Shown piece by piece: positions 1 through 6,938 of a stretch of DNA of 32,772 bases. Origin of the DNA: Balneolaceae bacterium (GTDB lineage Bacteria; Bacteroidota; Rhodothermia; Balneolales; Balneolaceae); the NCBI GenBank assembly GCA_020832225.1, contig JAFIFA010000181.1, positions 1 through 32,772 of the forward strand, in the 5' to 3' direction. The notes beneath the pieces are model-generated. The model saw only the letters and a program-made list of their open reading frames with translations. It did no database searches and was not told where the DNA came from. The translations under genes were made by a program, and so were the position numbers. Position 1 is the stretch's first letter; each line of letters begins with the position of its first letter.

Positions 1-12
1 CATCAAAAGTCC

Positions 13-218
13 GAATCACACCCCAAACGTGCCTTTAGGGACGTAATATGGGTAGAAAACGATGATTTACGCACACTCCACCGTGCCGTAGGTACGGAAT
101 GTGATTCTATTTGAGGCCCAATTGCAATTCCTGCCCGTTCATATAGCGTACCTAACGGCACGCTCCCCGGATTGGCTCATCACTCGTTTCTACCCATATT
201 TTGTCCCTAGCGGGACAA
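13..218. repeat. Palindromic repeat, copy 1 (complete)
   Basis: The left arm (29-97) and right arm (146-216) are imperfect reverse complements. Each arm carries two small hairpins, one of the gtccct/agggac type and one of the ccgtgcc/ggtacgg type, joined by a conserved core containing 'atatgggtagaaa'. The whole unit could fold into a long hairpin with a loop of about 50 nt. Copy 4 (1501-1704) matches it over 204 bp with about 16 differences and no length change, so the two share a recent origin. Such REP/BIME-like palindromes are often linked to Y1 (RAYT-like) transposases, and one lies at 782-1243. No coding function is supported. Confidence 0.85.
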
Positions 219-345
219 GGGGATCACAATGCAATCTCGGGCAAATTTATAGGATTTTTAACCAAACAATATCATTCCTGACGCAGAATGGATCAAGCCA
301 GATACAGAGTGGAATCCAATCAATTCCAATTATCCCGCACGGTTG
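205..345. repeat. Tail repeat following palindrome copy 1
   Basis: This stretch of about 130 bp after copy 1 is clearly related to the stretch after copy 3 (about 1312-1450). Shared landmarks in order are a 'cgggcaaat' block, an 'aatggatca' block and an 'aatcaa..tccaat/ccatt' block. The repeating unit is therefore larger than the hairpin: palindrome plus an AT-rich tail. The tail has no convincing coding capacity. Confidence 0.65.
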
Positions 346-393
346 ATATCAATTCAAAGGGCATTCTTGCTCTTCCATAAATTATAGTTATGC

Positions 394-590
394 CCAAACG
401 TCCCTTTAGGGACGTAATATGGGTAGAAAACGATGATTTACGCACACCCCACCGTGCCGTAGGTACGGAATGTGTTTTTTGATGGGTGCGAACTGCCATT
501 CATGCCCGATTATATGACGTACCTAACGGCACGCTCCCCTGGATTGGCTAATCGCACGTTTCTACCCATATATAGTCCCTAGCGGGATAA
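394..590. repeat. Palindromic repeat, copy 2 (complete)
   Basis: The left arm starts at 400 with gtccctttagggac and the right arm ends at 575-588 with gtccctagcgggat. The arms match those of copies 1 and 4, but the central loop (about 470-512) differs. The copy is therefore older or has exchanged its loop. It lies about 190 bp upstream of the transposase gene. The stretch 591-781 between them shows only a small cccctcgggg palindrome (616-625) and no gene. Confidence 0.82.
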
Positions 591-781
591 GGTCACCAAT
601 CAAATACAGGTCTATCCCCTCGGGGCCATTGGCGTCTGACCATTTTGTTTGGCTATAAATTGAGCAAAAAGCACATCCGGGAAATAATACCCAATGATTG
701 AAATTTACCCCTTGGTTAGATTGATACTGCCAAATTCATTGTTAGAAATAAAACCTAAAAAAGAATGGGGGATCAAGGGCA

Positions 782-1243
782 ATGGCCAATACCTATACTC
801 AAATTCATATTCACGCCATTTTTGCTGTTCAAAACCGTCAGAGCTTAATTCGTAATGAATGGGAAAATGACCTTTATAAATACATTACAGGCATCATAAG
901 TAATCACAACCACAAATTGCTACAAATAAACGGAATGCCCGATCATGTACATATGCTGATTGGATTGCGACCTTATCAAAGCCTCTCCGAACTGATGAAG
1001 TATGTTAAACAGGATTCATCAAAATGGTTAAACCAAAATGTGTTATATAATAGCAAATTTACCTGGCAGGATGGATTTGGTGCTTTTTCATACTCTAAAT
1101 CTCAGGTTCCCGGAGTTATTAAGTACATTCAAAATCAGAAAGAGCATCACAAGAAAAGAAGCTTTAAGGAAGAGTACTTGGATTTTCTAAAGAAATTTGA
1201 TGTCGATTTTGATGAGAGATACATCTTTAAACCAATCGAATAG
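782..1243 (+). CDS. IS200/IS605-family Y1 transposase (RAYT-like)
   Basis: This is a single-domain HUH/Y1 transposase of 153 aa, the usual length for IS200 TnpA. Visible motifs are the metal-binding His pair H55-V-H57 in the 'PDHVHMLIG' block and the catalytic Tyr115 in 'IKYIQNQKEHH', with Gln119 following. In the family these enzymes cut and rejoin single-stranded DNA next to small hairpins, using a 5'-phosphotyrosine intermediate. No TnpB or IscB gene is present. The gene lies between a complete palindromic repeat (394-590) and a lone right arm that begins only a few bases after its stop. That layout fits a REP-associated transposase maintaining the surrounding repeats, or a solo IS200 element whose ends are the repeat arms. 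All key residues are present, so it may be active. No strong ribosome-binding site is visible beyond 'gggggatcaagg'. Confidence 0.93.
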   Translation: MANTYTQIHIHAIFAVQNRQSLIRNEWENDLYKYITGIISNHNHKLLQINGMPDHVHMLIGLRPYQSLSELMKYVKQDSSKWLNQNVLYNSKFTWQDGFGAFSYSKSQVPGVIKYIQNQKEHHKKRSFKEEYLDFLKKFDVDFDERYIFKPIE

Positions 1244-1245
1244 AT

Positions 1246-1327
1246 CATATAGCGTACCTGACGGCACGCTCCCCGGATTGGCTAATCGCTTGTTTCTACC
1301 CATATATAGTCCCTAGCGGGACAAAGG
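1246..1327. repeat. Palindromic repeat, copy 3 (right arm only)
   Basis: This is the right half of the palindrome: 'gcgtacctgacggcacgc', the conserved core, then gtccctagcgggac ending at 1323. No matching left arm is found immediately upstream, because the transposase reading frame ends at 1243. Its tail (to about 1450) is homologous to the tail of copy 1. The half-copy marks either the right end of the transposase element or the site where insertion replaced the left half. Confidence 0.8.
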
Positions 1328-1450
1328 GGGAACATAATGCAACTACGGGCAAATGATTGGGATGATTACCCAATTACAACCATTCCCAATCCATAATGGA
1401 TCATATCAGATGTAGGGTACAATCAAATCCATTCCGATAATTCCACATTG
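1312..1450. repeat. Tail repeat following palindrome copy 3
   Basis: This is the direct-repeat partner of 205-345 with the same ordered blocks: 'cgggcaaat', 'aatggatca' and 'aatcaaatccatt'. Divergence is greater than between hairpin copies 1 and 4, so the hairpins appear more conserved than the tails. Confidence 0.6.
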
Positions 1451-1500
1451 AGGGATTGAGAGTATGGATTAACAGAAAAATCTTGATCTTGGAACAATCA

Positions 1501-1706
1501 GAATCACACCCCAAACGTCCCGTTAGGGACGTAATATGGGTAGAAAACGATGATTTACGCACACCCCACCGTGCCGTAGGTACGGAATGTGATTCTATTT
1601 GTGACCCAATTGCAATTCCTGCCCGTATATATAGCGCACCTAACGGCACGCTCTCCGAATTGGCTAATTGCACGTTTCTACCCATATTTTGTCCCTTGCA
1701 GGACAA
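1501..1706. repeat. Palindromic repeat, copy 4 (complete)
   Basis: The left arm runs 1517-1586 and the right arm 1633-1704. It has the same length as copy 1 and about 92% identity over 204 bp, including the non-palindromic loop. Some differences in the terminal hairpins keep pairing (left: gtcccgttagggac), while the right end (gtcccttgcaggac) has drifted. It lies about 155 bp beyond the 3' end of the minus-strand amidohydrolase pseudogene. Confidence 0.85.
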
Positions 1707-1767
1707 TGAAATCCTAAACCTGATCGGGCAATTAAAGAAAAAAATTGCTCAAGACTATGAATTGAAA

Positions 1768-1788
1768 TGCATGAACAGAATTCATGCA
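1768..1788. other. Small perfect hairpin downstream of the amidohydrolase pseudogene
   Basis: An 8-bp perfect inverted repeat, tgcatgaa/ttcatgca, with a 5-nt loop lies between repeat copy 4 and the stop codon of the minus-strand pseudogene. On the minus strand it is not followed by a clean T-run, so terminator function is only a possibility. The rest of 1707-1861 shows nothing else. Confidence 0.4.
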
Positions 1789-1861
1789 ATTAAACAGAGG
1801 AAATCGCCCTTTATCTCATTTTCTCATTTTCGTCCAATGAGCAATGAGACATTTAATCTGC

Positions 1862-3403
1862 TTACTCCACGTTCCTCCGAATCATTCCTGAAGGTAAAAG
1901 GCCATTCCTCTCACCCTCCTCAATCAAAGCCACCCCGTTCACGATCACCCAATCAAACCCTTCAGCGAGTGTATGAGGATTTTCGAAATCGGCTGGATCG
2001 TTGACTTTTTCAGGATCGAATATAAGCAGATCCGCTGCAAAACCTTCACGGATTAGCCCGCGCTGAACGTCAACCTGAGCTTCGTCTGTTAGACCGAGTG
2101 TTTCAGCCGGCAAACCACTCATTTTGTAGATCGCCTCCTCCAGAGGAAAAAGATTGAGCTCATTCACATACTTACGAATAATCTTCGCAAAACTGCCGAA
2201 TCCCCTGGGGTGCCTCATTTCCGGTCCGCCATCGGTGCTTACCATCACGTGTGGATCGACCAGAAACCGCTGCATCACATCTTCATTCATCACAAAATAA
2301 GCGGCACTTCCACCCTCCGGGCCTATATCTTCAATTCACCCCTCCTCGAACGGGTTGTCCAGCTCATCTGCAACTTCAGCGCGTGTCAGACCGGTCCACG
2401 GCTCGGGGCCAAAAAGAGTTGCTTCCGGCCCGTTTCTCTGTTCAATGCGGTTGCGAAGATAGTCGGAAAGTTCATCACGCCGTGTTTCAATCGCCTCATC
2501 AAACTCCTCCTGCGTGTTGGCCCAGTCAGGGAAGACCAGCCCAATCGTGGTAAAGCTTGCGATATATGGATAGAGATCGGAGGTAACTCTCAGGCCAGAC
2601 TGCCTCGCTTCCTCAATCAGCTCCAGCACATCCTCTGCCCGCTGAGGATCATCAGCAAAGACGATCTTCAGGTGGGAAATGTGTGTCTGAACATCCGCCT
2701 CGAGGCCAATCTCCATCAGTTCGATCACCGAATCATCGATCCGGTCGTCATCTTCACTTCGAACGTGTCCCATCAAAATACCACCCCGATCGGCCACGGC
2801 CGAAGCAAGGTCCACAAGTTCATCACGCCCGGCAAAACTTCCCGGTTCAAACTCAAGTCCGAGAGAAAGCCCGAATGAACCTTCGTCCATCGCATCCTGA
2901 AGCTGCTCCCTCATCGCGTCAATGTATGAAGCGTCCACATCCTCTTGCCGTGGTATACCTGTCAGCTCACGAATGGTGCTGTGGCCTGTGAAGTGAATGA
3001 TATTCGGCCCCGTACCCTTTTCGTCCACGCTGCTCATCCAACTGGCGAGATCTTCTGCTCCGGGACTGGTTCCAACAAGGCCGAGCGTAATTGTGGTAAC
3101 GCCCATAGAGAGAAAGTTATCGAATCGGGGTGTCTCAAGCGGCTCCCCTCTTGAGTGGGAATCTATAAAACCTGGGGAGATGACGTGTCCCTCAGCATCA
3201 ATTGTTATTGATGCAGTGAGCGTTGTAAGATCAAAATTACCCGCCTGAACGATCACTCCATCGTGAACCAACACGTGCCCCTCTGCCGGCACAGTACCGC
3301 TGCCGTCATAGATCATTCCATTCTTGATCAGAAGATCGTAATCGGGTTGAGAGCAGGAGATTGCAAAGAGAATTAGAAAAAAAAGGGTAACGAGCTTATT
3401 CAT
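1862..3403 (-). pseudogene. D-aminoacylase-type amidohydrolase, broken by an in-frame UGA
   Basis: This is a paralogue of the intact gene at 4221-5789. The N-terminal 355 residues (2339-3403) and the last 157 codons (1862-2335) lie in the same frame. They are separated only by a TGA at 2336-2338, where the paralogue has a leucine codon just after 'PFEE'. No indel is needed. The combined length is about 513 codons, against 522 aa for the intact copy. The start gives a lipoprotein signal ending at Cys17. The family is the N-acyl-D-amino-acid deacylase branch of the amidohydrolases. The usual metal-site HxH is H83-S-R85 here, so the second histidine is lost, and the paralogue's GQDG is LVG. These changes suggest relaxed constraint before or after the nonsense mutation. 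Alternatives are a sequencing error at the TGA, UGA readthrough, or expression of a C-terminal piece from the Met codon at 2293. Confidence 0.85.
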
Positions 3404-3564
3404 CAGGACGTAATTTGATTAACTTTTTCGAATTGTTGATCCCTTCAATATGAAAAGACGCTATTTGTAGCTTCACCGCAAATACCCACAAAACTTTGAG
3501 CTTAACTCACAAAATCATGAGATCTTTGTGAAACCTGGGCAAACATGCCAATTTAAATCGATCT

Positions 3565-3867
3565 TTATCGTGATTTTAAAATATCTAAATGAAGTAATTG
3601 CTCTTCTCTAATCACGTGGATAATGTAGACTATTTCACCTGACAGCCGATAAAAAATTCTGCACGGTGGCAATATAATTTCTTTATAAACAGATACTTCA
3701 AATTCATCCACAAGTTTACCACTTTTGGGATGGTGAGCTAAATGGTCTACCCTTTTGAATGCCTCAAGAACCAATTTTTTTGCAGCTATTGGGTTATCCA
3801 ATGAAATGTAATCGGCAATTTCGTCGAGCTCCTGCAGAGCCGGTTCAGTCCAGATTATTCGAGCCAT
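3565..3867 (-). CDS. RelE/ParE-family toxin
   Basis: The 100-aa protein has the family pattern: N-terminal 'WTEPALQELDEIADYI', a central 'HHPKSGKLVDEF' loop, then 'CRIFYRL' and an 'IIHVIREE' strand near the C-terminus. This is the small RelE/ParE fold. ParE-like members poison DNA gyrase and RelE-like members cleave mRNA on the ribosome. The spacing and 'AAKKLV' helix look ParE-like, but the target cannot be decided from sequence alone. Its start overlaps the end of the antitoxin gene by 13 bp in another frame, implying translational coupling and shared transcription. The pair sits between two amidohydrolase paralogues on the same strand. Confidence 0.88.
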   Translation of the reverse strand: MARIIWTEPALQELDEIADYISLDNPIAAKKLVLEAFKRVDHLAHHPKSGKLVDEFEVSVYKEIILPPCRIFYRLSGEIVYIIHVIREEQLLHLDILKSR

Positions 3868-4112
3868 CGCGCCATGCGCTTTTTGGCATCAGCATGAGAG
3901 ACAACCCGATCTTCAAGTATGGCTTTTTCTCCTCTGGCCAAACCTTCCAGAAGTTTTAATTTCTTTTGAATCTGTTCGAAATGATCCACATCAACCAGAT
4001 AAGCAGAAGGCTTTCCGTGTTCAGTGATCAATATAGGCTCTTTTTCTTCTTTCAGCTCTTTTAAGAGCTTTGTTGCCTGGCGTTTGAGTGTTGTAACAAG
4101 TTCCGTCTTCAT
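3855..4112 (-). CDS. Phd/YefM-family antitoxin
   Basis: The 85-aa protein is first in the pair, as is usual for type II modules. The N-terminal part (about residues 1-50) has the Phd/YefM layout, including 'EPILITEHGKPSAYLVD', which forms the DNA-binding dimer in the family. The charged C-terminal half (about 50-85, rich in K, E and R) would wrap and neutralise the toxin. A near-perfect palindrome lies directly against the start codon (4113-4132) and is a good autoregulatory operator candidate. It overlaps the toxin start by 13 bp. Confidence 0.87.
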   Translation of the reverse strand: MKTELVTTLKRQATKLLKELKEEKEPILITEHGKPSAYLVDVDHFEQIQKKLKLLEGLARGEKAILEDRVVSHADAKKRMARWLE

Positions 4113-4132
4113 AGTGATACTAAAGTATTACT
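4113..4132 (-). promoter_or_regulatory. Candidate toxin-antitoxin operator palindrome
   Basis: The 20 bases directly upstream of the antitoxin ATG read agtgatact-aa-agtattact. The 9-bp arms match at 8 of 9 positions. On the minus strand the centre contains TACTTTAG, one mismatch from the Bacteroidota -7 element TAnnTTTG. Further upstream (about 4136-4154) is a direct repeat of ttggaaatt. Phd/YefM antitoxins typically repress their own promoter through such palindromes. Binding here is inferred. Confidence 0.5.
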
Positions 4133-4220
4133 TTTTTGGAAATTTTGGAAATTCCCAACAGTTCAATGGTATTAAACTGCATTTTGAATAAGGCCCCAGA
4201 AAAAGGAAATCTGCTCGGTT

Positions 4221-5789
4221 TTAATCAGAGCCTGGCAACGACCTCCGAAGCACCCCGGCCGGCCGCTCCTCATTCAGCTCACCTTCTTCGATAACGGCAA
4301 CCCCGTTCACAAATACCCAGCTGAAACCCTCAGCCAGGGTATGGGGATCCTCAAATGTGGCATTGTCTCTTACCGCATCCGGTTCAAAAATAAGCAGGTC
4401 GGCCGCAAACCCCTCACGAATGAGTCCTCTTGGCACTCCAACGGCTGCAACATCAGTGAGACCAAGCGTCTCGGCCGGCAAACCGCTCATCTTTCTTACT
4501 GCCTCTTCCAGGCTGAGCAACTCCAGTTCATTAACATATTCGCGGATGATTTTGGCAAACGTACCATACCCTCTTGGGTGACGCATGGTCGGGCTGCCGT
4601 CTGAACTTACCATCACGTATGGATCCTGCAGAAATCGCTGCATTACATCCTCATCCATCACAAAGTAGGCCGCGCTCGCGCCTCCCGGACCGATATCATC
4701 AATCAAAACCTCTTCGAACGGCTTCTCCAGCTCTTCAGCAACATCGGCCAGTGTCATTCCGGCCCATGGTGCAGTTCCAAAAAGCGTAGCTTCAGGGCCA
4801 TTACGCATATTCACCCGGTTCCTCAGATACTCTTCAAGCTCATCACGCCGGGCTTCCACCACGTCATCAAAATCGTTTGGAGGGAGAGCCCACTCGGGAA
4901 ATACAATGGAGATACCGGTAAAGCTGGCGGTGTAGGGGTAAACATCACCTGTCACCTGCAGGCCTTCGTCTCGCGCTTCATTCATCAAATCGAGTACCTC
5001 TTCAGCCTGCGAAATCTCATCACCAAAAACGATTTTCATATGCGAGGCGTGCACGGCTGCCCCCGAACCGCGCCCCTGTTCCAGCAGCTCATTCACGGAC
5101 TCCATTATCCGGTCATCATCTTCACTCCGCATATGGCTCATCACCAGGCCACCGGCTTCGGCAACCGGCTCAGCCAAAGCAATCAGTTCGGGAAGATCAG
5201 CAAATGTGCCATGGTCATACTCGAGGCCGGTCGTCATCCCAAACGATCCTGCCGCCATCGATTCCCTGATCAGCCGCTGCATCTCTTCGATATACTCCTG
5301 ATCCAACCCGCTTTCCCTGGGAGCCTCTACATGATTTCTGAGCGTGTTATGCCCAACAAAGTGAATGATATTGGGCCCGGTCCCCGTTCCGTCAACCTCA
5401 CGCATCCACCCTTCAATATTATCCATTCCGGGGCTTCGTCCATCCTGCCCGAGGCTGATTGTGGTAACACCCATGGCCAAAAAGTTATCAAAACGGGGAG
5501 ATTCCAGAGCGTTGCCGTGCGAATGGGTATCAATAAAACCTGGAGAGAGAGCGGCGCCATCGGTATCAATTACACGATCGGCAGTTCGTTCATCAAAGTC
5601 TGTATCTCCCACTTCAACAATGATGCCTTGGTGAACCAGAACGGATCCTAAAAAAGGCTCCTCACCGATTCCGTCGTAAATCATGGCGTTTGTTATGAGC
5701 AGATCAAATCTTTCGGAAGTGCCGGCATTGTCGCAAGAGGCAAGAAACAGTCCGGTAGTAAATAGAATTAGGAACGATAGTCGCAGCAT
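4221..5789 (-). CDS. N-acyl-D-amino-acid deacylase-type amidohydrolase (lipoprotein)
   Basis: The 522-aa protein has an N-terminal lipoprotein signal (lipobox LASC, Cys19), so it is probably anchored in an envelope membrane. The amidohydrolase TIM-barrel motifs are intact: H89-S-H91 after 'PGFID', 'HMRSEDDDR' around H219, 'HASHMKIVFG' around H247 and H250, and the C-terminal 'SSDGSPTMRHPRG' block with the catalytic Asp region. Members of this branch hydrolyse N-acyl-D-amino acids or related D-amino-acid conjugates and dipeptides. The usual metal-ligand Cys of classical D-aminoacylase (in GNCG) is replaced by GQDG, so the substrate may differ. It is the intact paralogue of the pseudogene at 1862-3403, with the toxin-antitoxin pair between them. 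It lies head-to-head with the DUF1684 gene at 6014. Confidence 0.9.
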   Translation of the reverse strand: MLRLSFLILFTTGLFLASCDNAGTSERFDLLITNAMIYDGIGEEPFLGSVLVHQGIIVEVGDTDFDERTADRVIDTDGAALSPGFIDTHSHGNALESPRFDNFLAMGVTTISLGQDGRSPGMDNIEGWMREVDGTGTGPNIIHFVGHNTLRNHVEAPRESGLDQEYIEEMQRLIRESMAAGSFGMTTGLEYDHGTFADLPELIALAEPVAEAGGLVMSHMRSEDDDRIMESVNELLEQGRGSGAAVHASHMKIVFGDEISQAEEVLDLMNEARDEGLQVTGDVYPYTASFTGISIVFPEWALPPNDFDDVVEARRDELEEYLRNRVNMRNGPEATLFGTAPWAGMTLADVAEELEKPFEEVLIDDIGPGGASAAYFVMDEDVMQRFLQDPYVMVSSDGSPTMRHPRGYGTFAKIIREYVNELELLSLEEAVRKMSGLPAETLGLTDVAAVGVPRGLIREGFAADLLIFEPDAVRDNATFEDPHTLAEGFSWVFVNGVAVIEEGELNEERPAGVLRRSLPGSD

Positions 5790-5817
5790 ATATGGTCGTT
5801 TTGTTCAAATTGTCCCC

Positions 5818-5825
5818 CAAACATA
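5818..5825 (-). promoter_or_regulatory. Possible Bacteroidota-type -7 promoter element
   Basis: On the minus strand this reads TATGTTTG, a full match to TAnnTTTG, 29 nt upstream of the amidohydrolase start codon. A convincing -33 TTTG at the usual spacing was not found, so the call rests on one short motif plus position. The remaining divergent gap (5826-6013) shows no other clear signal. Confidence 0.28.
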
Positions 5826-6013
5826 TAGCAGAAATGGCGGATTGTCTATCCGCTTGCAAAAGTTTTACCGCTATCTGAATTTGAACCTCTAATACTGTTC
5901 TACATTAAAATGTTATCTTTATGGAATATTTCAGTGTCATAAATCCGTTATGATATTGGTTCGACCTCGACAATTTATCACCACACTACTGTAGACCTAT
6001 CGAATATCCGTTT

Positions 6014-6928
6014 ATGCTCAGATTTTTTACGATATCTTTTTTGATCTCTATTTTGGCTCTGGTAGCCTGCGACCGTAACGATCTCGGCCAGGCTCCTCTT
6101 GCTGAAGATTACCCCCAGGAAGTTAAAGAGTGGCAGCAAGAGCGTATCAACACCCTTAAGGAGCCACATGGATGGCTGCGCCTTTCCGGTATGTTCTGGC
6201 TCTCTGAAGGTGAAAACCGGTTTGGTAGTGGCGAGGATGCTGACATTCGCTTTCCTGAAGGTGCTATACCGGAGAATGCCGGCAACTTTGTATTGGAAGG
6301 CCGCACCGTTACCATGATTGTTGATGAGGACGTTGAAGTAACTGTTGAGGGCGAACCCGTTTCAGAGATGATTCTCTTTGATGGGGATGAGACCCCTGAG
6401 GCAGAGCACAACTCTCTGATGTGGCATGTGATTGAAAGGGACGACCTGATTGGTATCCGCCTCTACAATTCTGAGAATGAGCAGGCCGACAATTTTGATG
6501 GCTTTCCACGCTATGAGATAGATCCCGAATGGCACCGCAAGGCGAAGTTCATCCCTAACCCGGAAGGCACCACGATCTCCATTGCCAATGTGTTGGGTCA
6601 GCAGATCGATGCCCCATCACCTGGTGTTCTGGAGTTCTCGTTCGCCGGTGAAATCTATACACTGGATGCGCTGGAAGGCTCTGAACGACTCTTCATCATA
6701 GTTGGGGATGAGACCAACCGCACGGAGACCTATCAAGCCGGGCGCTACCTCTACATCGACTATCCGGAGGAGGGATCAGACTACACCGTCATCGATTTCA
6801 ATACCGCATATAACCCGCCTTGCTCCTATAACCGCTTTACAACCTGTCAGCTCCCGCCCCTCAATAACCGTCTCGATCTTGCCATCGAGGCCGGAGAGAA
6901 ACGGCCTGTTGGATGGGATGGTCTCTAA
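6014..6928 (+). CDS. DUF1684 domain lipoprotein, copy A
   Basis: The 304-aa protein has a signal sequence with lipobox LVAC (Cys19). It carries the DUF1684 signature: 'WLRLSGMFWLSEGENRFGS' near the N-terminus, 'FPRYEIDPEW' in the middle, and the C-terminal 'AYNPPCSYNRFTTCQLPP' followed by 'NRLDLAIEAGEK', with two conserved cysteines. The molecular function of DUF1684 is unknown to me. The conserved C-terminal block suggests a binding or catalytic site rather than a pure scaffold. It is tandem with copy B, which starts within or just after its stop codon, so the two are co-transcribed and probably translationally coupled. Confidence 0.88.
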   Translation: MLRFFTISFLISILALVACDRNDLGQAPLAEDYPQEVKEWQQERINTLKEPHGWLRLSGMFWLSEGENRFGSGEDADIRFPEGAIPENAGNFVLEGRTVTMIVDEDVEVTVEGEPVSEMILFDGDETPEAEHNSLMWHVIERDDLIGIRLYNSENEQADNFDGFPRYEIDPEWHRKAKFIPNPEGTTISIANVLGQQIDAPSPGVLEFSFAGEIYTLDALEGSERLFIIVGDETNRTETYQAGRYLYIDYPEEGSDYTVIDFNTAYNPPCSYNRFTTCQLPPLNNRLDLAIEAGEKRPVGWDGL

Positions 6929-6938
6929 ATTTCTCATC

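Noticed and set aside
101-346. An 81-codon frame inside repeat copy 1 and its tail
   Set aside because: The sequence is explained by the palindromic repeat; the homologous region after copy 3 does not keep the frame.
13-1706. CRISPR array
   Set aside because: The repeats are about 200 bp, only four, irregularly spaced and separated by related tails, unlike short regularly spaced CRISPR repeats.
1456-2004. A 182-codon plus-strand frame running through repeat copy 4 into the amidohydrolase pseudogene
   Set aside because: Most of its codons are palindrome sequence and the antisense of a recognised gene; no protein family is visible.
2336-2338. The UGA as a selenocysteine codon
   Set aside because: The paralogue has leucine, not cysteine, at this position, the site is not an active-site residue, and no selenocysteine hairpin was recognised.
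5040-5651. A 203-codon open frame antisense to the intact amidohydrolase
   Set aside because: The sense strand carries a full-length enzyme with all active-site motifs; the antisense product shows no domain.
6702-6938. N-terminal extension of the second DUF1684 protein by 79 codons
   Set aside because: It overlaps the first DUF1684 gene out of frame and would place the lipoprotein signal in the middle of the protein.
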